This document shows, one piece after another, positions 7,717 to 16,100 of a stretch of 16,975 nucleotides of DNA. The notes beneath the pieces were generated by a model that was not told where the DNA came from, did not search any database, and saw only the letters and a list, made by a program, of their open reading frames with translations. The stretch comes from Porphyrobacter sp. (GTDB lineage Bacteria > Pseudomonadota > Alphaproteobacteria > Sphingomonadales > Sphingomonadaceae). Within the stretch, counting starts at the first letter, position 1; each line of letters starts with the position of its first letter. The stretch lies in NCBI GenBank assembly GCA_021732945.1, contig JAKFWB010000204.1, positions 1 to 16,975 on the forward strand. Reading direction: 5' to 3'. Position numbers and translations under genes: made by a program.

Positions 7717-9120
7717 ATGGATACAGAATCCACCAGTTTCAATCCGCGGACCTGGGTCAATCCGGCCCCGCCGACCGATTCTGCGCCTGAACCGATCACC
7801 CCCGAAACCCCGATTGCCAAGCGACCGACTGCGCTGTGGCTGGGCGGCGGCGTGGCGGGCCTTGTGGTCATTGCCGCGCTGGGATTGCTTGTGCCGTGGG
7901 GCGCAATGTTCGGGCAGCCCTCTGCCGAAGCGCATCAATCCGCCCCCGAAGCGGCAACCGCAGCCCCCGCGCCGATTGCCGCGCGCTACGATACCCGGAT
8001 TTTCCCTGCGGCTGACATGGACGAACTTGGCCTCAGCCTGGAAGAGATGGGAATCGCCACCGGCGATGCCTTTCTGGCCGCCGAAGAGGTGATCGCCGGG
8101 CTCGGCACGGTTGAGCCGATGACAGTGACGGTCGAGCTTGACAGCAAGGGCAAAAAGCCTGCGATCCATGCGCTCACCGCAGAACTGGCAAACGGTGCCG
8201 CCATCCGGCTGACCCGCAAGGCTGATGGCAGTTACGCCCGCGAAAGCGTGGTCGAAACCGCGCAGGTCCGCGTTCGGCAGGCAAGCGGCGAAATCAAGCA
8301 CAACATCTTCTACCTTTCGGCAGTGGAAGCAGGCATTCCCAACAGCCTCGTCAGCGATTTCACCAAGGCGTTCGCCTTCGATATCGATTGGGGCCAGATC
8401 AAGCCGGGCGACCGCTTTACCGCAACATGGGAAGAAAATGTAACACGCGCCGGGCGCGAGGTGGAGCCGCCGCGTCTGATTTCGGTCGAATACGAAACCG
8501 ATGGGGTCAATCGCAGCTTCTATGCCTTCACCCCGCCCGACTAAAGCGAGCCGCGCTGGTTTGACGGGCGCGGGCAAGGCAATGCCCGTTCGCTGATGCG
8601 CACCCCGGTGGATGGCGCGCGGATCACGTCGCGCTTCGGGGTGCGCAAGCATCCGATCTACAACATCCAGAAAAATCACAACGGCGTCGATTTCGCCGCG
8701 CCGACGGGCACGCCGATCTATGCCGCGGGCAAGGGCACGATCATCCACCGCGCCATGAGCGGTGGGGCGGGCAATCTCGTCAAGATCGACCACGGCGAAG
8801 GGCTTGAGACGCGCTACATGCACCTTGATCGGTTCGCTGATGGGCAGGCGGTGGGATCGGATGTGATCCAGGGGCAGGTGATCGGCTATGTCGGCACCAC
8901 CGGGGGATCGACCGGGCCGCACCTCCATTTCGAAATCCGCACCGATGGCGCTTATGTTGATCCCCTCAGCTTTGAAAACACCGTGGCAGAGGCCTTGGCC
9001 GGTGAAGCGCTGCGGATGTATCTCGCTCAGCGCAAGGCGATCAGCGCGGAGATTGCGACAGCCAACAGCCCGAAGAAGCCTGCGGGCAAGCCTGCTGCTA
9101 AGCCGAAACCGCAGGGTTAG
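7717..9120 (+). pseudogene. M23 metallopeptidase (MepM/ShyA-like) interrupted by one in-frame TAA
   Basis: The reading frame encodes a membrane-anchored murein DD-endopeptidase of 467 codons with a TAA at codon 276 (8542-8544). Before the stop lie a membrane segment (about residues 39-61) and the Csd3-like helper domain typical of MepM/ShyA peptidases. After it, in the same frame, come the family linker (RWFDGRG, then LMRTPVDGARITSRFG) and a complete M23/LytM domain with HNGVD (His321, Asp325) and HLHFE (His402, His404), the zinc and catalytic residues, and a Lys/Pro/Ala-rich tail. Only the TAA breaks the gene; no frameshift is needed. As read, the product would be a 275-residue protein without a catalytic domain. 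A substitution creating TAA from CAA, GAA or AAA, a sequencing error, or stop-codon readthrough are the options. Starts at 7624 (TTG) and 7675 (ATG) are alternatives. Confidence 0.8.
8596..9120 (+). CDS. M23 (LytM) catalytic domain fragment downstream of the in-frame stop
   Basis: An ATG at 8596 opens a 174-residue frame with the whole M23 domain: HNGVD at residues 28-32, YMHLD at 74-78 and GPHLHFEIR at 107-115. It could be made only by re-initiation after the TAA 51 nt upstream, and no clear Shine-Dalgarno sequence precedes it. Without the N-terminal membrane anchor or any signal peptide such a product would stay in the cytoplasm, away from peptidoglycan. I regard it as the 3' part of the interrupted gene rather than an independent gene. 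Confidence 0.4.
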   Translation: MRTPVDGARITSRFGVRKHPIYNIQKNHNGVDFAAPTGTPIYAAGKGTIIHRAMSGGAGNLVKIDHGEGLETRYMHLDRFADGQAVGSDVIQGQVIGYVGTTGGSTGPHLHFEIRTDGAYVDPLSFENTVAEALAGEALRMYLAQRKAISAEIATANSPKKPAGKPAAKPKPQG

Positions 9121-9592
9121 CTGTGGGCGCAGCCTGCGACATTTTCAGGCCGTCCCCCTCCCACCAATACCGTCGGCGGCCGTTCGAGCCGAGATCGATG
9201 ATCACCGCGTCGATCCCCACAAAGAACGGGCCAATCTCATCAGGCGAAGCACTCTCAGCAAAGGTCGAAAACACGCGGGGATCCCAAAACCGGAACAGCA
9301 CCACATCGCCCAAAGGCAGGCGCGCGGTGGTGAATTTGCGCAGGTGACGCCGCAAGGGCCGCAGGCTCAGCGATGATTGGCAGGCCATGCCCCAGAACCG
9401 CCCGCTTTCGTGCCGCCGCCACAATTCGGGCAATTGTTCGCCCGGCACCATCCGCACCAGATGCGGCAGTGCGGCAAGCGTTTCCTGATCATGGTCAGCT
9501 TCGTAAAGGCAGGCGTGTTCGCGCGATGCTGCGATCACCGGATAGAGCCGTGCGTCCGCTGCTCCGTCAACAATCGCGAACCAATCGGACAA
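9098..9592 (-). CDS. DUF4123 family T6SS effector chaperone/adaptor
   Basis: A 164-residue protein with the DUF4123 pattern: LPHLVRM at 42-48, GRFWGMACQSS at 64-74, the RPLRRHLRKF stretch at 78-87 and LFRFWDPRVF at 99-108. DUF4123 proteins (for example Tap-1/TEC of Vibrio cholerae) are cytoplasmic adaptors that load a specific effector onto a VgrG or PAAR spike. It directly follows the PAAR gene (7-nt gap), which fits. The start is a TTG at 9592, supported by AAGG 5 nt upstream that overlaps the PAAR stop. The 3' end overlaps the convergent M23 gene by 23 nt. The effector it serves is not evident, because adaptors of this kind usually precede their cargo gene and here the operon appears to end. 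Confidence 0.85.
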   Translation of the reverse strand: MSDWFAIVDGAADARLYPVIAASREHACLYEADHDQETLAALPHLVRMVPGEQLPELWRRHESGRFWGMACQSSLSLRPLRRHLRKFTTARLPLGDVVLFRFWDPRVFSTFAESASPDEIGPFFVGIDAVIIDLGSNGRRRYWWEGDGLKMSQAAPTANPAVSA

Positions 9593-9597
9593 GGGGG

Positions 9598-9601
9598 CCT
9601 T
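9598..9601 (-). promoter_or_regulatory. Ribosome binding site supporting the TTG start of the DUF4123 gene
   Basis: AAGG on the minus strand overlaps the TAA stop of the PAAR gene and lies 5 nt before TTG at 9592. The frame has no ATG near that point, so this site is the main support for the rare start codon. Coupling to PAAR translation is likely. Confidence 0.45.
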
Positions 9602-10031
9602 AGCCCTGACAAACGCGGCAGAACGGCTTGCCTGCCTTGTGCGCCCCGATCATCGTCTTGGCCTGAAGGTTTGGGGCTGTCAGCGGCACGGGTAGGGCCA
9701 TGCCCATCACCCCGCCTGCGCCGCCGCCGCCGCTGTTGGCGCTATCGCCGATCAGCACTGTGGGCGCGCCGGTAACGATCGTGCCGCCGTGCGCCGTGCT
9801 ATCACCCAGCCGCGCGGCAGGCAGGCTGCCGACCAGAACCGTGGCCGAACCTTTCACAATGATATCGGGCGGGCCGACGCACACGCATTGATCCGAGATA
9901 CGCGCCTGCGGCATCATGCAGGTGAGCACATTGGGTTGCCCCTTCACCACCGGCCCGCCAACATGCGGCACCGGCCCCGGATTAACCATCGGGCAGACGT
10001 GCATGTCGGTGATGCGGGCGGCGGGGGGCAT
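9600..10031 (-). CDS. PAAR-domain T6SS spike-tip protein
   Basis: A 143-residue PAAR protein, which caps the VgrG spike of the T6SS and can carry or recruit effectors. The PPAARITDMHVCP motif opens the protein, and a second PAAR-like turn, PAARLGDSTAHGG, is at 71-83. His/Cys candidates for the zinc site include His11, Cys13, His23, Cys38, Cys49, Cys51 and His81. A glycine-rich hinge at 99-107 leads to a short tail ending PFCRVCQG with a CxxC pair (138-141). There is no C-terminal toxin domain. I chose ATG 10031 because the motif follows at once and GGAG lies 10 nt upstream; the longer frame to 10106 would run back into the CHAT gene. It is 16 nt after the CHAT gene stop. Confidence 0.9.
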   Translation of the reverse strand: MPPAARITDMHVCPMVNPGPVPHVGGPVVKGQPNVLTCMMPQARISDQCVCVGPPDIIVKGSATVLVGSLPAARLGDSTAHGGTIVTGAPTVLIGDSANSGGGGAGGVMGMALPVPLTAPNLQAKTMIGAHKAGKPFCRVCQG

Positions 10032-10047
10032 GGCGCTGTCGCTCCGG

Positions 10048-13000
10048 TCAGCGGGCCGCCACCATGGTTTTGGCGCCGCCGAGGATGGTGTTGTCCGTAT
10101 CGCCAACCACGAAGAAGCTGGCCCAGAAGAACGGGTGCGAGGTATCCGGGATCGCGATCAGCGTGTTCTGCGCCGCGTTGAGCGATTCCGAAATCGTCTT
10201 CTCGCGGCCGGCGGCGTAGAATTCGCTCATCAGCAGGATCGTGGCATCATTATTGGCTGCTTCCCAATAGGTTGCCATGACTGACCGGCTTCCGGCAGCA
10301 AAGAAAGCGCGGACCAGACCGTCCAAGGTGCTGCCGGGCTGGGCCTCCCCTGCACGGATCTGCGTGCCCTCACCCGTCCGCGATGCGGTGTCGCAGGCCG
10401 ACAGCACCACCAGATTGGCATCAAGCCGCAGACCAGCGATCTCGTCATAGCTGAGCAGCAGGTCGGATGCCGATGTTCCGCCGAACGATGTCAGCAACGC
10501 GGCCGGAGCCTCGCTGCAATCGAACTGCCCTTCGGTCAGTCCGTGGGTGGCAAAGTGCAGCACCTTGTAATCGCCAAAGCCGCTCTCGCTGGCACCGCGC
10601 CGCACCATTTCGGTATCGGAGAAGCTGGCCCCGCTAACCAGCGTGGGCTGACCATTGAGCCCCAATGCCTCGGCCGCAAGGAAGATTTCATCAGCGGCAA
10701 TCGGGGTGAAGCGATTGCTGTAAGCGGTCACCGCGGCCGAATCGATCAGGCAGGGTCCGATCCGGAACTTGCCGCCAGTGCCGATCGGCTGCTTGCCGAT
10801 ACTTTCGGGCGCAGCAAAACCGATCAGGGCATTGGTGGCGCGCGACGGCGCAAACTCGCGCGACGCGATAAAACTGCGCGGCGACATGGCGACCGAAGTC
10901 GGCATCTGCTTTGCGAGGAACGCGACCTCGGTATAATCATACTTGCTCTTGCCAGCAGCCCTCGGCCCCGGACGGTCGGTGACCAGCAAGCCCGCTGGCA
11001 GACCGGCGAGCACCGCGCCGCCATCAAACACAAGCTCAGTCTTGGCCCGCAGGTTGCCATCCACCTCGGCGAACAGCGCCTGATACAGCGCCGCTGCACC
11101 GCTGGCCGAAAACTCCGGCAGCACCTGATCATCGCCGACATCGGTCGATCGCCGCACCGCATTGGCAAGGCCGATAATGTCATTGGCCACCAGCTTGGGC
11201 TGGATCGGGTAGGCATTATCGCGATCCACCAGAATCCCGAACACGCGGTCGTTCATCACCGTCAGCCGCACATAACCCTCACCGGGCTTCAGTTTGGCCT
11301 GAAGCGCGGCGAGATTGGCCGGGCGATCCGAAACCTGCGCCAACCGAGAATTGGCCGCCAGATTGGCCTCAACCTCGCGGAATGCCGCCTGTGCGCGGGT
11401 GCGATCCGCCTCCAGCGTGTCAACCGCTTCACCCAGATTGCGCCCATCAACGATCCGCGCCGACAGGGCATTGATCTGGACCTGCAAATCCTGCCGCTCG
11501 CGGCGCTTGTCTGCAATCGCCGGGTCTTCGCCGACGATTTGCTGAAGCTGGCTGACCTGCCGCGCGGCGCTGCTTTCGCCCGCCACCTGCAAGGCATCGA
11601 AATACCGGCCCGCTGCGGCCTTGTCGCCTCTGGCCATGCGTGCGGCAAGGCTGTTGAGGAAGGGATTGAGCAGCCCGGTGTTGAAGCCGGAACTTGCCTC
11701 GCGCGCGGACAGCATGGCATCAAGCGCAACGCCATAGGCGGCTTCAACTTCGGCAGCCGGACGCCCGGCGCGATCAATGATTGCGGCACGTCCCAGCTTC
11801 AGTTCGGCCACCGCTGGATCGTCAGGCGCAAAGGTGCCCGCACGATTATTGCTGTCGAGCGTGGCAATTGCCTGATCGAATGAGGCCAACGCACCGGCAT
11901 AATCGCCACTTTCAGCCTGAACCCGTCCACGCTGACGCATCAGCCGCGCAGTGAGCCACACCAGCCCGTCCTGATTGATGCGTTGCCCTTGCAGCGAGCG
12001 GGACAGGCGCTCCAGCTCGGTCTGCGCCAGATTGATCGCCCTCAACGCGGCCTGACGATTACCACCAGCCAATTCGGCGACGCTCAGGGCCCAGTTGCCC
12101 TGCACCCCGATCACGGTTTCACGCGCAAGATCCAGATTGGGCACAGCAATCGCCGAGCGTATATCGCCGGCATCGCTGACCACGGTGTTAAGCTGCACCA
12201 GCGTGGCCGGATCATCCAGCCCCTGCACCCGCGTGCTCGCCCGGTTAGCCAGCGGAGTGAGGATGCGACGCGCCGATGCAAATTCACGCTGGTTGAGCGC
12301 ATGCAGGCCACGATAGGTATCAAGCTTGGGTCGAAGTTCGCGCTGTTCGGCCAAGGGCAGGCCGCGAATCACGGTTTCGGCCGTGGTCAGGTTGGTATCT
12401 GCGCTGCGGAAGAAGCGGATGTTGGAATCCGCCAACCCGGCTTCAAGCAGGAGACCCGCACGCTCTGCGGCCGGGGTTGCGGCGGGCAGGCGGTTAAGCT
12501 CGTTGCGCAGCAGCCGCGATGCATCTGCACTGAGCCCGCGGAAATTGAGCTGGGTTGCGCGGGCCAACAGCGTATCAGCGGCCTCACGCGGGCCGTCGCT
12601 GGGCTGGGCTTGCGCAAGGTTGTCGGGCAGCGGAGCCAGCCCGGCCAGATCAACCGGCGTGCGCGCCGACGTGATTTCGCCGCTGCGCCCCTGCCCCGTC
12701 AGCAGCAGCGCAGCTTGATAGCCTGCGCCGACTGCGTTGCTGGCCGCCGAAATCTGTACCGCACTGCCTGACGCATCGGCATCAATCACCACGGTGGCAA
12801 AGCCAAGCGCGGGATCAAAACAGCGTCGCGCGCTGGCCCGGTCGAACCCAACCAGCGGCACATCGCTGGGCGCGCCGCATTGCAGGCCTGCGCTCGCTTC
12901 GCTGCGAGCGGCGGCCGAGGGGAACAACCGCACGCGCGCCAGAGCATCGGTCACCGCGCCCGAGCAATTGACCGAATAGATATTCCTAGTCTTGACGAAA

Positions 13001-13176
13001 CCGGGATGGGCTTCATCGGTCCAGTTGGTGGTCGCGGTGCAGCGTTCGCCGCGGGCATTATTACCCAGCGCCAGCACATTGTCCGACCCGCCACCCGGCA
13101 CGGTGGCGCAGGCCGAAAGAACCAAGGTCAGCGCTGCGCCGCCGATAATGTTTCGGGCCAGCCGTAGTCCTGACAT
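10048..13176 (-). CDS. CHAT-domain (caspase-like) lipoprotein with TPR-like region
   Basis: A predicted lipoprotein of 1042 residues. The signal peptide ends in a lipobox, LSAC, with the lipidated Cys at 23; the next residue is Ala, not Asp, which suggests outer-membrane sorting. Residues about 175-500 are helical and TPR-like (for example GDYAGALASFDQAI). A likely coiled coil follows at about 555-610, then a C-terminal CHAT domain from about 630. The clan CD cysteine-protease dyad is intact: His878 in HFATHG and Cys928 in VVLSACDTA, 50 residues apart and in the caspase order. The ATG at 13176 was chosen over the longer frame to 13281 because it gives a proper signal peptide and has GGGAG 9 nt upstream. 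It starts 13 nt after the haemagglutinin-like gene and is followed 16 nt later by the PAAR gene. The substrate is unknown; processing of the neighbouring surface protein is a reasonable guess. Confidence 0.9.
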   Translation of the reverse strand: MSGLRLARNIIGGAALTLVLSACATVPGGGSDNVLALGNNARGERCTATTNWTDEAHPGFVKTRNIYSVNCSGAVTDALARVRLFPSAAARSEASAGLQCGAPSDVPLVGFDRASARRCFDPALGFATVVIDADASGSAVQISAASNAVGAGYQAALLLTGQGRSGEITSARTPVDLAGLAPLPDNLAQAQPSDGPREAADTLLARATQLNFRGLSADASRLLRNELNRLPAATPAAERAGLLLEAGLADSNIRFFRSADTNLTTAETVIRGLPLAEQRELRPKLDTYRGLHALNQREFASARRILTPLANRASTRVQGLDDPATLVQLNTVVSDAGDIRSAIAVPNLDLARETVIGVQGNWALSVAELAGGNRQAALRAINLAQTELERLSRSLQGQRINQDGLVWLTARLMRQRGRVQAESGDYAGALASFDQAIATLDSNNRAGTFAPDDPAVAELKLGRAAIIDRAGRPAAEVEAAYGVALDAMLSAREASSGFNTGLLNPFLNSLAARMARGDKAAAGRYFDALQVAGESSAARQVSQLQQIVGEDPAIADKRRERQDLQVQINALSARIVDGRNLGEAVDTLEADRTRAQAAFREVEANLAANSRLAQVSDRPANLAALQAKLKPGEGYVRLTVMNDRVFGILVDRDNAYPIQPKLVANDIIGLANAVRRSTDVGDDQVLPEFSASGAAALYQALFAEVDGNLRAKTELVFDGGAVLAGLPAGLLVTDRPGPRAAGKSKYDYTEVAFLAKQMPTSVAMSPRSFIASREFAPSRATNALIGFAAPESIGKQPIGTGGKFRIGPCLIDSAAVTAYSNRFTPIAADEIFLAAEALGLNGQPTLVSGASFSDTEMVRRGASESGFGDYKVLHFATHGLTEGQFDCSEAPAALLTSFGGTSASDLLLSYDEIAGLRLDANLVVLSACDTASRTGEGTQIRAGEAQPGSTLDGLVRAFFAAGSRSVMATYWEAANNDATILLMSEFYAAGREKTISESLNAAQNTLIAIPDTSHPFFWASFFVVGDTDNTILGGAKTMVAAR

Positions 13177-13185
13177 GATGCAATG

Positions 13186-13190
13186 CTCCC
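13186..13190 (-). promoter_or_regulatory. Ribosome binding site deciding the CHAT lipoprotein start
   Basis: GGGAG on the minus strand, 9 nt before ATG 13176 and sharing a base with the TAG stop of the upstream gene. It supports the start that gives a clean lipoprotein signal peptide, and suggests coupled translation of the two genes. Confidence 0.6.
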
Positions 13191-16100
13191 TAGTTGCTGA
13201 CACAGACGCCGTTGGCATCCCGCTGTTCGCATTCCTTGTCGTCCGCCGGTGCGCTCGCCGCATCGGAGAACAGGCTTTCATTGTTGGTCCCCACCAGCGG
13301 GTCTAACGGCACCAGCAACCCTTCTTCGGCCACCAGCAACGACACGACTTCGCGCGGAACCGTCATCACCACACTGCCGACAATCGTGGTGAGGCAATCC
13401 GCCCCGCTGCCGATGACGCAGCCATTGATGCGTGAGGCGTCCAGCAGAATCTCGCCATTCACGCCGATCACCGCATTGCCGAGCAGGGCGGCGGCCTGGC
13501 CATCGAACCCGTTGATGCTGCCGAACAAGGCAAAGGCATTGGTGGGCACGCCAGCATTGCCGCTCTGCGGTGCGGGATTGAGCGCCAGCGTCGGCACCGC
13601 ATTGGTGCCGCTCGCTAGCACCACCCCGCGGAAGATGTTCCCGTCAGTGCGCGGCGCAGTGTTCTGGAACAGGGCCGATCCGCCATAGGTGATGGTGAGA
13701 TTGCCCGCCGTCAGATAGGCCGGATTGGTGATCGTGCCGACCGGACTGTACAGCAATGAGTTGGGGTTCGCGATGAATTCGCGGACCAGATCGGCAATCG
13801 AAAGACCGCGTGTCCCGGTGTCCAGCTCAGCCTGACCGAAGACAATGGAATCGCCGCGCAGTTCGAGCGCATTGGTGCCCAGATCGACATTGGCCTGATT
13901 GATGTCGGACGTGATCCGCGATGCCCGCCCGGTGCCGTCTGCCGCCCCGCCAAACCGGAAGGCGCGTGTTCCCGCCGTTCCCGTGACATTGCCGGTGATG
14001 GCAATCTCACCCGTCGTGGCGATCGCGACCGTGTTACGGCCAGCACCGGCCCCGAAGGTCACACCGGCGATGTTGACCCTGCCCGTTCCGGCGTTGATCA
14101 GCAGGCTATCCGCCGAAATCACCCCGAGCTCGGCATCAGACAACCTGAACCCGCCTGTCCCGGTGCCCAGCCCGATCCCACCATTGCCAACCGAGGACAG
14201 GATCACATTGCGCGCTTCGACCGGGGCCGAGGCGAGTGGGGCTGCGGCGAGTGCGAGATCGCCCGCCTCGATATCGATCGTGCCGGTGCCCGCCCGCAGG
14301 GCTTGGGTGGTAACCAGCCCGTTGGCATCGACGGTGATGTTGGCCGCTTGCGCCGCGCCATTGAAGGTGACGGTGCTCGCTCGCGTCGCGGTGCCAATCG
14401 TAAGATTGCCGCCTGCGGTGATTGCCGCGGTGGCAATGCTGCCTGCGCTGTCGATGGCAATGCCTTGCGTGGCGGTAAGCGCGCCCAGCGCCACGGCGCC
14501 TGCTGCGGTGCTATCAATATCAATGGCCCCGCCTACATTGCTGGCGCGGGTCGCGGTGATCGCGCCGGTGGTGACCGGCCCACTCGCACGCAGCAGCACA
14601 TCGCCGCCAGTCGCCGCGATGGCATTGCTACCGTTAGAGATCGCGCCCGCATTGACCGCCACCGATCCGCCCCGCGCGGTAATCGTCCCGGCTGTCAGCG
14701 CGCCTTGCGTGTCGAGCGTGATGCCCAGATCCGCCAGCAGCGCGCCGAGATTGATCGCGCCCGCGTTGGCTCCGGTCCCGGTGCTGTCGACATCGATGGT
14801 GCCGCCAGCCCCGCCGATCCGCAGCGCCGTCAGCGCCCCGGTGGTGATGTTGCCGACACTGAGCAGACGGACATTCCCTCCGCTCGCTGCCAGCGTCGCT
14901 GCCGCAATGGTGCGCGCATCAATGTCGATCACGCCGGCGGTGGAGGTGAGGTTCTGCCCGGTGAAGGCACCGGCTGCATCAACCGTTATGCTGCGTGCGG
15001 AGGCGTTGCCGGTGAAGCTCACTGCCGAAGGTTCACGCAGCGCGCCCACCACCAGATCACCGGCTGCGGTGATCATGCCGGTGGTCAAGCTGCCGGTGGT
15101 GTCGAGCGTGATACCCGCGCCCGATCCCAGCATGCCGAGGTTGAGCGCGCCGCCAGCGGTGCTGTCGACATCAATCGCGCCGGTCGCGTTGATCGACGTG
15201 GTCGTCGCCCCGCCGTTCGTCAGCAAAGTCACCCCGCCGCCAGTCGCCGAGAGCGCCAGCGCGCCAATCATGCTGGCGTCGATATCGATCACGCCCGCAG
15301 TCGAGGTGAGGTTCTGCGCAGTGACGGCACCAGCATCGATCGTGATGCTGCGTGCCGACGCATTGCCGGTGAAGTTCACCGCCGAAGGTTCACGCGTTGC
15401 GCCCACCACCAGATCGCCCGCGGTCGTTATCGCCGCAGTGGTGACGCTGCCCGTGGTATCAAGGGTGATCGCCGTACCCGCGCTCAGCGCACCGAGGTTG
15501 AGTGCACCGCCATTGGTGCTGTCAACATCGATGGCCGTGGTCGCCGTGATCGATGTGGTGGTCACCGCGCCCGTCGCCAGCAAGGTCGCACTACCGCCAG
15601 ACGCTGTGACCGCCAAGGCGTTGATCGAACCGGCATCGATATCGACCACGCCCGCAGTGCTGCTGACATTGCGGCCGCTGAACGCTGCACGCGCATCAAC
15701 CGTGATGCTGCTGGCCGAGGCGTTTCCGGTGAAGGTCACGGCGCCCGGTTCGCGCACACCGCCCACCACCAGCGCCCCGCCAGCCGCAATTGCGGCGGTG
15801 GTAATGTCGCCCGTGGCGTCCAGCGTAATGCCCTGCCCAGCGTTGAGTGTACCAAGCCGCAGCGAACTGCCACTGCCGGTGCTATCGACATCGATCAAAC
15901 CGCTGGCGGTTATCGACGTCGAGTCGACATCGCCGCGCGCCTCGATCTCGACGTTGCCGCCGGTCGCCTGCAATCCGCTCACGGCAATTGCGGCGCGTGA
16001 TAGCAGGCGGATGCTCTGCGCGACCGCATCGCCGGTGAAGGTGATCAGACCCGGGTTGCGCGTGCCGCCCACGACCAGCGCCCCGCCCGCCATTATAGTG

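Noticed and set aside
9079..9115. CCTGCGG / CCGCAGG inverted repeat at the end of the M23 gene as a terminator
   Set aside because: The arms are only 7 bp with a 23-nt loop, there is no T-run after it, and it lies in Lys/Pro/Ala-rich coding sequence. Chance is the simplest explanation.
10032..10106. Extended N-terminus for the PAAR protein (start at 10106)
   Set aside because: The extra 25 residues read back through the CHAT gene's 3' end, carry no PAAR features and lack support next to the good start at 10031.
10543..11883. A 446-codon plus-strand frame inside the CHAT gene
   Set aside because: It is fully antisense to a well-supported protein with intact catalytic residues, and the translation shows no family motif.
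13177..13281. Extended N-terminus for the CHAT protein (start at 13281)
   Set aside because: The extra 35 residues are Arg-rich, read back through the upstream gene, and would bury the lipoprotein signal peptide, which begins properly at 13176.
14303..16000. A 565-codon open frame on the plus strand opposite the haemagglutinin-like repeats
   Set aside because: It mirrors the repetitive high-GC gene on the other strand; the protein is Arg/Gly/Ala-rich low complexity with no recognisable domain, and it has no ribosome binding site. It is a by-product of codon bias in the repeats.
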